Origin: JALYUA01 sp038229875
GTDB lineage: Bacteria > Acidobacteriota > Thermoanaerobaculia > UBA5066 > Gp7-AA6
Assembly: GCA_038229875.1 (NCBI GenBank)
Contig: JBBROA010000001.1
Coordinates: 1 to 64,000 of the forward strand
Direction: 5' to 3'
Length of the DNA: 64,000 bases
Part shown: piece by piece, positions 8,564 to 16,526 of the stretch
How the letters are laid out: each line of letters begins with the position of its first letter
Numbering within the stretch: the stretch's first letter is position 1
Notes under the pieces: model-generated
Seen by the model: only the letters and a program-made list of their open reading frames with translations
Database searches by the model: none
Told to the model about the DNA's origin: nothing
Made by a program: the position numbers and the translations under genes

Positions 8564-9544
8564 ATGAGCCTCCCGACCAGTCTCGCCGCGCCTCCCGCGG
8601 AATCGGTGAGGGACTTCGCGGCCGACGTGCGCCGCGACCTCGCGCTCACTCCCAGGCAGATTCAGTCCAAATATCTGTACGACGGTCTTGGGTCGACGCT
8701 GTTCGAGGCGATCTGCCGCCTTCCCTGGTACCGGATCACGCGGGCGGAGGCCCGCCTCCTCTCCACGTTCGCGTCTCAGATCGTTTCGGCCTTTACGGAG
8801 CCGCTCACCCTGGTGGAGCTCGGCTGCGGCAGCGGTGAGAAGCTGGCCATGCTGGCGGAGGCGCTTCGCGCGCAGCGCCGCCGCGTGGCGGTGCACCTCA
8901 TCGACATCTCGCCCGTCGCGCTGGAGCTTTCGGAGCGCACACTGGGGAGGCTGCAGCATGTCTCCGTCGTGGGACACCGGGCGACCTACGAGGAGGGATT
9001 GCGCCACGCGGCGGCACAGCGGGTCGACGGAGCCGCGATGCTCGTGCTCTTTCTCGGCTCGAATCTCGGCAACTTCGACCCGCCGGCGGCGCACGACTTC
9101 TTGAGCCGCATCCGGGCTTCGCTTCGAACCGGGGACGCGCTCCTGCTCGGCGCGGACCTCGTCAAACCGGAAAAGGACCTGCTGCTCGCCTACGACGACC
9201 CGCTCGGCGTCACCGCCGCGTTCAACAAGAACCTGCTGGTCCGGATGAACTCCGAGCTCCTCGCGAACTTCGATCTGCGCCGGTTCGATCACCGCGCCGT
9301 GTGGAATGCGGAGGAAAAGCGCGTCGAAATGCACCTCGTTTCGCGCGCCGAGCAGGAGGTCGAGATCGAGCGCTCGGGGATCTCGATCCGCTTTTCGGCA
9401 GAAGAGGCGATCTGGACGGAAAGCTCCTACAAGTACCTGCCCGAGGACGTCGTGGAGCGCGGCCGCCTGGCCGGCTTTCGCACCGTCGAGCAGTGGGTCG
9501 ACTCCCGCGCCCGGTTCGCGCTCACGCTCTTCTCGGCCGACTGA
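8564..9544 (+). CDS. egtD: L-histidine N-alpha-methyltransferase EgtD
   Basis: A SAM-dependent enzyme that trimethylates histidine to hercynine, the first step of ergothioneine synthesis. At 326 residues it has normal family length. Visible family blocks are KYLYDGLGSTLFEAI with PWYRITRAE (about residues 35-62), the SAM-binding ELGCGSGEK (about 85-93), the second motif LFLGSNLGNF, and the conserved FNKNLLVRMN. It lies directly downstream of egtB on the same strand, and the pair is enough for a minimal pathway if a general PLP lyase elsewhere performs the final C-S cleavage. The product is probably an antioxidant thiol pool in an aerobic or oxygen-exposed cell. Confidence 0.95.
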   Translation: MSLPTSLAAPPAESVRDFAADVRRDLALTPRQIQSKYLYDGLGSTLFEAICRLPWYRITRAEARLLSTFASQIVSAFTEPLTLVELGCGSGEKLAMLAEALRAQRRRVAVHLIDISPVALELSERTLGRLQHVSVVGHRATYEEGLRHAAAQRVDGAAMLVLFLGSNLGNFDPPAAHDFLSRIRASLRTGDALLLGADLVKPEKDLLLAYDDPLGVTAAFNKNLLVRMNSELLANFDLRRFDHRAVWNAEEKRVEMHLVSRAEQEVEIERSGISIRFSAEEAIWTESSYKYLPEDVVERGRLAGFRTVEQWVDSRARFALTLFSAD

Positions 9545-9675
9545 CCGACCCGCGTACAGGCCGACATCGCTGACCCGTGTAATCTTTCCCGCCTCGGAAG
9601 AGTTCTCTCGAAATGGATTCGTGTTTCCCTCGGCGCCCGCCGTTCCTGCCGGGGCCGGGGGATCTGGAGGCAGAA

Positions 9676-11421
9676 TTGAAGTCCGTCACCGCCGCGCTCG
9701 CCGTCTGTCTGCTCCTTCCCTCCCTGCCGGTCGGGGGAGAGGAGGCCGTTGACCTCGACATGGAGAACCGGATTCGCCAGGAGGGGTTTCACGACTCGAA
9801 GGTCATGGCGACCGCGAGTCACCTGATGGACTCGATCGGCGCCCGTCTGACGGGCTCTCCGAACATGAAGAAGGCGAACGAGTGGACCCGCAGACAGCTC
9901 GAAGAGTGGGGCCTCTCAAACGCGCACCTGGAGAGCTGGGGCCCATTCGGGCGCGGCTGGAGCTACGAGCAGTGCACGCTGCGCATGATCACGCCGGATT
10001 CCGCCGAGCTGATCGCTCTTCCGGTCGCATGGTCGCCGGGCACGAACGGGCCTCTGCGCGCGAGCCTCGTTCGCGCGAAACTCGCGACCGAGGACGATCT
10101 CAAGGCGCAGAAGGGACAGCTCGCCGGCAAGGTCCTCCTGCTCGGAGATATGCGCGACGTCCGCCCTTCGGAGACGACGCTGTCCGAGCGGTATGACGAG
10201 AAGGGGCTGACCGAGATGGGGGCGTACGAGATCCCGGGATTGACGCCGAGGCCAAGGCCCGGGCAGTCGCCCTTCAACCGGGAGGAGTTCGCGAAGCGCC
10301 GCCGGTTCCGGCGCGCTCTCGACCGATTCCTGGCGGAGGAAAAAGTCGCGGCGGTCTTAGAGCCCGGCGCTCTCGATGGCGGGACGTTTCGCGTTCAGGG
10401 AGTCAGCAACGGCTACAAGCCGGACGCCCTCGCGACCGTGCCTCAGGTGATGCTGGCGATCGAGCACTTTGGCCGTCTCGCGAGGCTGCTCGAGCGCAAG
10501 GAGGACGTGCAGGTCGAATTGAACGTCAAGTCCCGCTTCCACACCGACGACACGATGTCCTACAACACGGTCGCGGAAATCCCGGGCACCGACAAGCGCG
10601 GCGAAGTCGTCATGCTCGGCGGGCACATGGACTCCTGGCACGCGGGCACCGGCGCGACCGACAACGGCGCGGGCGTAGTGGTAGCGATGGAAGCCGTGCG
10701 GATCTTAAAGGCGCTCAACGTGCGGCCGAGGCGGACGATCCGCATCGCGCTCTGGAGCGGGGAGGAAGAGGGGCTCCTCGGCTCCAAGGCCTACGTGCGG
10801 GCGCATTTCGGGTCCCGGCCCGAGGCCGCCGCGGCGGACCTCGAGCTTCCCGCGTCCCAACGCCCGTCCACCGGCCCGCTGACCCTGAAGCCGGAGCACG
10901 CGAAACTGTCCGCGTATTTCAATCTCGACAACGGCACCGGGAAGATCCGCGGCGTGTACACCCAGGAGAACGTCGCCGTCGTACCGATCTTCGAGGCGTG
11001 GATCCGGCCGCTCAAGGATCTCGGCGTCACCATGATCACGAATCGCAACACCTCTGGGACGGACCACCTCTCGTTCGACGAAGTGGGGCTGCCGGGGTTC
11101 CAGTTCATCCAGGACGAGGTGGAATACGAGACGCGCACCCACCACACGAACATGGACACCTACGAGCGCCTGCAGAGGGAGGACCTGATGCAGGCCTCCG
11201 TCGTCATGGCGTCCTTCGTGTATGCGGCCGCGACGCGCGACGGGATGCTTCCGAGAAAGCGGCTCCCGAAGGACCGGCCGCCCCGGGACGACGCCTCCCC
11301 GGCTCCCGCGGAGAAGGGGCCGCTGGCGCGGCCGGAGAGGACACCCGGCGCGCCGGCCGCGGCGCCGCCTGCGCCCGCGCCGGCGTCTCCGACGCCCGGT
11401 CCCGGGGAAGCCGTTCGCTGA
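9676..11421 (+). CDS. Exported M28 family zinc aminopeptidase
   Basis: A 581-residue secreted metallopeptidase. The TTG at 9676 is chosen because GGAGG lies 5 nt upstream (9666-9670) and the product then begins with a signal peptide (KSVTAALAVCLLLPSLPVGGEEA). A PA-type insert (about residues 120-220) precedes the M28 catalytic core. The core carries zinc ligands in GGHMDSWHAGTGATDNGAG (His about 317, Asp about 329) and the catalytic/ligand pair in SGEEEGLLGS (about 359-368). The last 55 residues are a Pro/Ala-rich tail of unknown role. It is one of three M28-type genes in the window and likely digests extracellular or periplasmic peptides. Confidence 0.9.
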   Translation: MKSVTAALAVCLLLPSLPVGGEEAVDLDMENRIRQEGFHDSKVMATASHLMDSIGARLTGSPNMKKANEWTRRQLEEWGLSNAHLESWGPFGRGWSYEQCTLRMITPDSAELIALPVAWSPGTNGPLRASLVRAKLATEDDLKAQKGQLAGKVLLLGDMRDVRPSETTLSERYDEKGLTEMGAYEIPGLTPRPRPGQSPFNREEFAKRRRFRRALDRFLAEEKVAAVLEPGALDGGTFRVQGVSNGYKPDALATVPQVMLAIEHFGRLARLLERKEDVQVELNVKSRFHTDDTMSYNTVAEIPGTDKRGEVVMLGGHMDSWHAGTGATDNGAGVVVAMEAVRILKALNVRPRRTIRIALWSGEEEGLLGSKAYVRAHFGSRPEAAAADLELPASQRPSTGPLTLKPEHAKLSAYFNLDNGTGKIRGVYTQENVAVVPIFEAWIRPLKDLGVTMITNRNTSGTDHLSFDEVGLPGFQFIQDEVEYETRTHHTNMDTYERLQREDLMQASVVMASFVYAAATRDGMLPRKRLPKDRPPRDDASPAPAEKGPLARPERTPGAPAAAPPAPAPASPTPGPGEAVR

Positions 11422-11616
11422 CCCGGCGGGGCGGGCGGCGGGTGCGAAGGCGGAGTTGTGAGGGCGGCTCACGGATTCGCCGGACTGAATCCGGCGGACG
11501 TCCGTCGTGCGTCGCGCCTCGGACGGCGTTGGTCCGGCTAAAGCGCCTCCTTGTCCTCGCAGATGAGCTGGCGGCGCTCCGACCGTTAGTCTCCGGCCTG
11601 GTGCAAGGAGGTTGCG

Positions 11617-12549
11617 ATGTCTGACCGGCTCGTCCGCGTCCCTCGTCTCGCTGTTTTCTCGTTCCTCGTGGCGTCCGCCGCGCCGCTCTCGGGCCAGACG
11701 CTCGTCGTCGGCCAGCTCGGGATACCGGGAGATCCGATCGCGGTGTCCGCGCCGTCGACGGTCCTCCAGCCAGGCTTTCCTGCGAATCGCGACGGACGCG
11801 TTACCGAGGCGACCTTCCTATGGTCGGCAGCGCCCTGTCCCGCCGCGGTCAAGATCAAGTTCTTCCGGCCGTCGAGCGCCACGCCGGGAGGTCAATACCT
11901 GTTCCTCGATCAGCGGGGGCCATTCGACGTCGCGGAGCTCGCGAGCTCCGCCGCCCGCCCTCGCCCTGCCACGCAGACGGTGCGCCTCGACCCGCCTGTG
12001 GAATTGCAGGTGGGGGACATCGTCGCGATCTCCAACCTGACTTCGTGTGGATCGCCGTTGTCCGCCGTGCTGCCGCCGCGAGGGATACCGGCGCCCGCCC
12101 CGTACTACGCGGTGCCGGGCGACGTCACGGGAACGGTTTCCGCGAGCGGCGCTCCGCAGTTCGGCCCTTTCGTCAGCCTCGCCTCGGACGACGGGATGCT
12201 TTCGCTGCTCGGAAACCGTTTCCGCGCCTCCCTCGTCGCCACAAATCCACGGACGGGCCAGATCACCAACGGCGTTCCGGTCGCAATCGAGAACGCGGCA
12301 GGCTATTTCACGCTGCCGGGGCTCACGGGCGATCCGCTCTTCCCGGAAATCATGCTCAAGATGGTCGACGCGACCGCGTCGCCCTCGCTGGGCGGCACCT
12401 TCTGGGTCTTCCATTCGCCGCTCACGGACACGACGTATCAGCTCACGGTCGTCGACACGACCACCGGCCGGACCCGAACCTACACGAACGGGGTCGGCGC
12501 GCCGGGACAGTTGTGCGGGGGTGTCGACACCAGCGCTTTTGTCCCCTGA
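11617..12549 (+). CDS. Secreted protein with shared C-terminal module
   Basis: A 310-residue exported protein of unknown function with a signal peptide ending near AAPLSGQ. AAGGAGG at 11605-11611 supports the ATG. Residues 30-190 are beta-rich and match nothing I recognise. Residues 196-308 form a module that also occurs twice at the end of the beta-propeller protein encoded at 48155-50878. Shared landmarks are GNRFR at the start, a central ML(K)MVD/LKVVD strand, TFWVF, a D-x-x-Y-x-L/I-x-V-x-D-T stretch, TG-R-T-x-x-Y, and a closing DTSAF. The module here is the most divergent of the three and lacks the N-terminal cysteine pair. A surface or secretion-associated role is plausible but unproven. 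Confidence 0.75.
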   Translation: MSDRLVRVPRLAVFSFLVASAAPLSGQTLVVGQLGIPGDPIAVSAPSTVLQPGFPANRDGRVTEATFLWSAAPCPAAVKIKFFRPSSATPGGQYLFLDQRGPFDVAELASSAARPRPATQTVRLDPPVELQVGDIVAISNLTSCGSPLSAVLPPRGIPAPAPYYAVPGDVTGTVSASGAPQFGPFVSLASDDGMLSLLGNRFRASLVATNPRTGQITNGVPVAIENAAGYFTLPGLTGDPLFPEIMLKMVDATASPSLGGTFWVFHSPLTDTTYQLTVVDTTTGRTRTYTNGVGAPGQLCGGVDTSAFVP

Positions 12550-12684
12550 GCGCCACGGGATTCGCGGCGACGATGACGGAGGGATGAGGGAACGCGTCAG
12601 TCGTCCGGGCGTCCGTTAGTCCGGCAGAGGATTGAAATCCCTTCCGAACGCGTCAGATAGTCTTTACCCGGAGGACAACGTCCA

Positions 12685-14382
12685 ATGTCGCTTCTCGCCG
12701 CACTTCTCGTCCTGGCGCTTCCGGCCGCAACCGGGACAGCCGCGAAGAGCTCTTCTCCGGCCTCTCCCTCCTCGGGAGGGTTCACGCCCGCCGAGAAAGC
12801 CGCCGCCGCTACGATCACGCAGGAGGTCGTCCGCGCCCACACGCGGTTTCTCGCGTCGGACTTGCTCGAGGGCCGCGCGCCTTCGACCCGTGGAGACCGC
12901 CTCTCACTCGAGTACGTCTCCGCTCAGATGGAAGCGATGGGCCTGGTGCCCGGCGCGCCGGGTGGCGGTTGGATCCAGAGGGTCCCGCTCGTCGCGATCA
13001 CCCCCAAGGTCCCGGACACGATGACGTTCGCGGGTCCGGGCGGCAGGCAGGAGTCGCTGCGCTACCGCGAGGACTTCATGGCCTTCCCGGGCGTGCAGAA
13101 GCCGACCGCTTCGATCGACAACGCCGAGGTCGTGTTCGTGGGCTATGGGATCGTCGCGCCCGAGTACGGCTGGGACGACTACAAGGACGTGGACGTCCGC
13201 GGCAAGGTCATCCTCATGATGAACAACGACCCGGAGGATGATCCGAAGCTCTTCGCGGGGAAGACGCGCCTCTGGTACGGCCGGTGGGACTACAAGTACG
13301 AGATTGCGGGCCGGAAAGGCGCGGCGGGGGCGATCATCATCCACACTACGCCTTCCGCGGGCTACGACTGGAACGTGATCCAGACCGGCTGGAGCGGCGA
13401 GAGGTACGAGCTGCCGGACGAGGGTGAGGGGAGCCCCCGCGCGGCTTTGAAGGGTTGGGCGACCGACGCGGCCTCGAAGAAGATCGCGGCCCTCGGCGGC
13501 CAGGATCTCGACCGCCTGCGCGGCGCGGCGCAGCGGAGGGATTTCCGGCCGGTTTCCCTCGGCGTCCGTCTCTCCTTCGCGGTGCAGAGCGCGATCCGCA
13601 GCGTCGAGAGCGGCAACGCGCTCGGGCAGATACGCGGCAGCGACCCTACGCTCTCGAAACAAATCGTCATCTAGACCGCGCACCACGACCATTTCGGGAA
13701 AAAGGAGGGCGTCAAGCCCGGCGAAGAGGTGATCTTCCACGGCGCCCGCGACAATGCCTCGGGCGTCGCCGCCGTGCTTGCGATCGCGCGGGCCTATACC
13801 CGCCTGCCGAAGCCTCCGCGTCGGACGATCGTGTTCGCGTCGGTCACCGGCGAGGAGCAGGGTCTCCTTGGCTCCGAGTACCTCGCGAAGCACCCCCCGG
13901 TGCCGGCCGGCGACATCGCCGCGAACATCAACATCGACGAGCTCAACATCTGGGGCCGCACGCGCGACGTCTCGATGATCGGGCTCGGAAAGTCGAGCCT
14001 CGACGGCCCGATCCGGGAGATTCTCGCCATGCAGGGGAGGACGGTCAAGGCGGACCCGTTTCCGGACAAGGGGCATTTCTACCGGTCCGACCAGTTCAAC
14101 TTCGCGAAGGTCGGCGTGCCCGCGTCGTACTTCGATCCGGGAACGGATTTCATCGGAAAGCCCGCCGGGTGGGGCGAGCAGCAGATCGACCACTACGAGA
14201 AAAAGGAATACCACCAGCCTTCCGACGAGTACCGGGACAGCTGGGATCTCTCGGGAGCGATGGAGGATCTGCAGCTCGATTTTTACCTGGGGCTGCGGGT
14301 CGCCAACGCGGATGCGATGCCTACGTGGAACGCGGGCGACGAGTTCGAGGGAGCGAGGAAGAAGGCGCTAGCGGGGAAGTAG
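12685..14382 (+). pseudogene. M28 family peptidase interrupted by an in-frame amber codon
   Basis: One continuous reading frame of 566 codons that would encode an exported M28 peptidase with a PA-like insert, except for TAG at 13672-13674. The 5' part (329 residues, ATG at 12685 with GGAGGA at 12670-12675) holds the signal peptide and PA-like domain. All catalytic elements follow the stop in the same frame: TAHHDHFG, then HGARDNASG, then TGEEQGLLGSEY and the later zinc histidine region. Homologues usually have an aromatic residue at the stop position, so a single TAC-to-TAG or TAT-to-TAG change would explain it. The frame after the stop is intact to 14382, so the change is recent, a sequencing error, or suppressed. 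A separate start at 13729 would lack the first zinc ligand. Confidence 0.85.
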
Positions 14383-14601
14383 ACCCGAGCCTGGCTCCCT
14401 GGACCCGGGCGCGGGGGACAGAGGGAGAGAGGCACCCAGCCGCTTATCGCCACATCGAATCCCGAGCGATGAGGGGGCCAGCAGAGGCCGGCCAGCCCCG
14501 GACCGAATGCGCGCGTCGGGCGCGTCCGGGCGCGGTGGCGCGGGCGTTGCAACCGAGGATCTTCCCCGCGATCGGGCGGGCACACACTCTGGGGGCTCCT
14601 C

Positions 14602-15216
14602 ATGAAACGGACCGGCATGGGACTCGTGTTTCTCCTCGCGATCGGAATGCTCATACCCGGGACAGTGTTCGCGCAGGGAACTGGCGTGCACTTCGGTCTC
14701 TCGGGTGGCGGCGATTTTCCCGTCTCCGACCAGTCCGACATCTACAAGACCGGCTGGAACGGCACGGCGCTTCTCGCGATCAACTTCGGGAATGCCCCGA
14801 TCGGTCTGCGGATCGACGGCTCCTACCACGAGTTCAAGACGAAGAGCGAGCTCGGCGCGTTTTTCGTGGGATCCGGCCGCACGCGCGTGATCGACGGGAC
14901 CTTCGACCTGGTGATCGGGCCCCGGGGAGGCGCCGTCGAGCCCTACTTTCTGGGCGGTGTCGGGGCCTACGACCTTCGGTTCCGCGGTCAGGAGATCAAC
15001 TCGAACAACGCGTTCTCCGACAACTCCACTCGTTTCGGATGGAACGCGGGCGGCGGCATCGCGTTTCCCATGGGCAGCTCGAATTCCGGCAGCCGCTTCT
15101 TCATTGAGGCGCGGTACACGAGCGTGTCGACGAACGGCAGCCGGTTCTCGGATAGCGTGAACAACAGCGGCGCCCGTTTCACGTTCGTGCCGGTGAACAT
15201 CGGATTCTTGTTCTAG
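14602..15216 (+). CDS. Outer-membrane beta-barrel protein (OmpA/Opa-like fold)
   Basis: A 204-residue protein with a clear signal peptide (MKRTGMGLVFLLAIGMLIPGTVFAQ). The mature part alternates short amphipathic strands with polar loops: VHFGLSGGGDFPV, ALLAINFG, LRIDGSYHEF, PYFLGGVGAYDLRF, RFFIEARYTSV. It ends in phenylalanine (NIGFLF), the usual terminal residue of barrels folded by the Bam machinery. About eight strands can be drawn, fitting a small porin-like or OmpA-type barrel. The ligand and role are unknown. It stands alone, with 219 bp of gene-free sequence upstream and a separate exported peptidase gene downstream. Confidence 0.75.
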   Translation: MKRTGMGLVFLLAIGMLIPGTVFAQGTGVHFGLSGGGDFPVSDQSDIYKTGWNGTALLAINFGNAPIGLRIDGSYHEFKTKSELGAFFVGSGRTRVIDGTFDLVIGPRGGAVEPYFLGGVGAYDLRFRGQEINSNNAFSDNSTRFGWNAGGGIAFPMGSSNSGSRFFIEARYTSVSTNGSRFSDSVNNSGARFTFVPVNIGFLF

Positions 15217-15272
15217 GGGGCGAGCGTCGTCGCGCCGGAGCGAAAGCGGCGAGGGTGATTTACTCTCGCCGC

Positions 15273-16346
15273 ATGAAAACACGACGTTCGTTTCTCCGCG
15301 GCGCTGGCATCTCTGTCGGCGCCGCACTCGTTTCGGGCGCAGCGCCGAAGCCTGCGGCCCCCCGGTCTGCCGAGGCTTCCGCCGCGCTCTCGATGGTCAA
15401 GCCTCGCGCGTTAAAACCGGGCGACACCGTGGGGCTGGTGTCTCCCTCGTCGTACATCTTCGACCTCTGGAAGATCGACAACGCGGTCGCGCGGCTCGAA
15501 GCGCTGGGCCTGAAGTCGAAGATCAGCCGTCACGCGAAGGCGCGGCACGGCTACATGGCGGGAACCGTGGAGGAACGGGTCGACGACCTGCACGCGATGT
15601 TTTCGGATCCGTCCGTGGCCGCCGTCTTCTGCCTCGGCGGCGGTTACGGGACGGAGCGGCTTCTCGACTCGATCGACTACGCGCTGATCCGGAAGAACCC
15701 AAAGGTCCTGCTCGGATACTCCGACATCACCGGCCTCCACCTCGCGATCAACCGGAAGGCGGGCGTCGTAACCTTTCACGGGCCCGTGGCGATGGCGTCG
15801 CTGCCGGCGTTTACTCTGGAGTCTTTGAAGAAGGCGATCTTTGTGGCGGAGCCGATCGGCGAGCTAGGCAACCCTCCGGAAAAAGACCCGTTGTCGCCCG
15901 AGTTCCCGCGTCACACCGTGGCGCCGGGGAAGGCGCGGGGACGGATCATCGGTGGAAACCTGACGCTGATCTCGACGACCATGGGAACCCCTTACGAGAT
16001 CGACACGCGCGGGAAAATCCTCTTCGTCGAGGACGTCGGAGAGGCGCCTTACCGGGTGGACCGCATGCTCGTGCAACTGAAGCTCGCGGGCAAGCTCGAG
16101 GAGCTCGCCGGAATCGTCTGGGGCACTTGCACCGAATGCACGGTTTCCAACTCGAGCTTCGAGGTGAACCTGTCGATCTCCGACCTCGTCGATGAAATCC
16201 TGGGAGGCCTCGGAAAGCCCGTGCTCGCCGGGCTCGTGTTCGGACACACGAAGGAGAAGCTCACACTCCCGATCGGCGTCATGGCCGAGATGGACGCGGG
16301 GGCAAAGACCGTCTCGATCGTGGAGGCCGCCACCGTCGCTGGTTAG
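15273..16346 (+). CDS. ldcA: Tat-exported LD-carboxypeptidase (peptidase S66, LdcA-like)
   Basis: A serine peptidase of family S66 that removes the terminal D-alanine from murein tetrapeptides. The 357-residue product begins with a twin-arginine signal (TRRSFLRGAG followed by a hydrophobic stretch), so it is exported folded; E. coli LdcA is cytoplasmic, so the location differs. Family landmarks are the catalytic serine in LLGYSDITGLH (about residue 149), the glutamate in LFVEDVGEAPYRVDRML (about 252-256) and the histidine in GLVFGHTKEKL (about 324). An ATG at 15255 would add six residues ahead of the Tat motif. It may cooperate with the peptidoglycan-salvage enzymes elsewhere in the window. 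Confidence 0.88.
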   Translation: MKTRRSFLRGAGISVGAALVSGAAPKPAAPRSAEASAALSMVKPRALKPGDTVGLVSPSSYIFDLWKIDNAVARLEALGLKSKISRHAKARHGYMAGTVEERVDDLHAMFSDPSVAAVFCLGGGYGTERLLDSIDYALIRKNPKVLLGYSDITGLHLAINRKAGVVTFHGPVAMASLPAFTLESLKKAIFVAEPIGELGNPPEKDPLSPEFPRHTVAPGKARGRIIGGNLTLISTTMGTPYEIDTRGKILFVEDVGEAPYRVDRMLVQLKLAGKLEELAGIVWGTCTECTVSNSSFEVNLSISDLVDEILGGLGKPVLAGLVFGHTKEKLTLPIGVMAEMDAGAKTVSIVEAATVAG

Positions 16347-16402
16347 GGCGGGCAGAACCGGGACGACCCCTGCGATTCCCGTCCCGATTCCCGGTCGCGG
16401 TG

Positions 16403-16445
16403 GCCGAGCGACCCACGGGAGCGAGACGGCCGCGGTACTCCGCGG
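16403..16445. repeat. Copy A of a 43-nt dispersed palindromic repeat
   Basis: This 43-nt stretch matches 29049-29091 at 40 of 43 positions. Its 3' half carries CCGCGG-tact-CCGCGG (16430-16445). It lies between the convergent ends of ldcA and the TonB receptor gene, just as the second copy lies between convergent genes. Confidence 0.75.
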
Positions 16446-16478
16446 TCAACTCGACGGGTCCTCCGGAACCGGGCAGAG

Positions 16479-16503
16479 AAAAAGGCGGGGGCCGCCCCCC
16501 GCC
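16479..16503 (-). terminator. Intrinsic terminator of the TonB receptor gene
   Basis: On the minus strand a GC stem (GGCGGGG pairing CCCCGCC, plus-strand arms 16484-16490 and 16497-16503, 6-nt loop) is followed by five T residues. It lies 24 bp past the receptor stop codon. Confidence 0.8.
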
Positions 16504-16526
16504 CTCGAATCCCTCGAAGCTTTCGT

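Noticed and set aside
13675..14382. Frameshift as the cause of the broken M28 gene
   Set aside because: The frame on both sides of the TAG is the same, so a base substitution, not an indel, explains the break.
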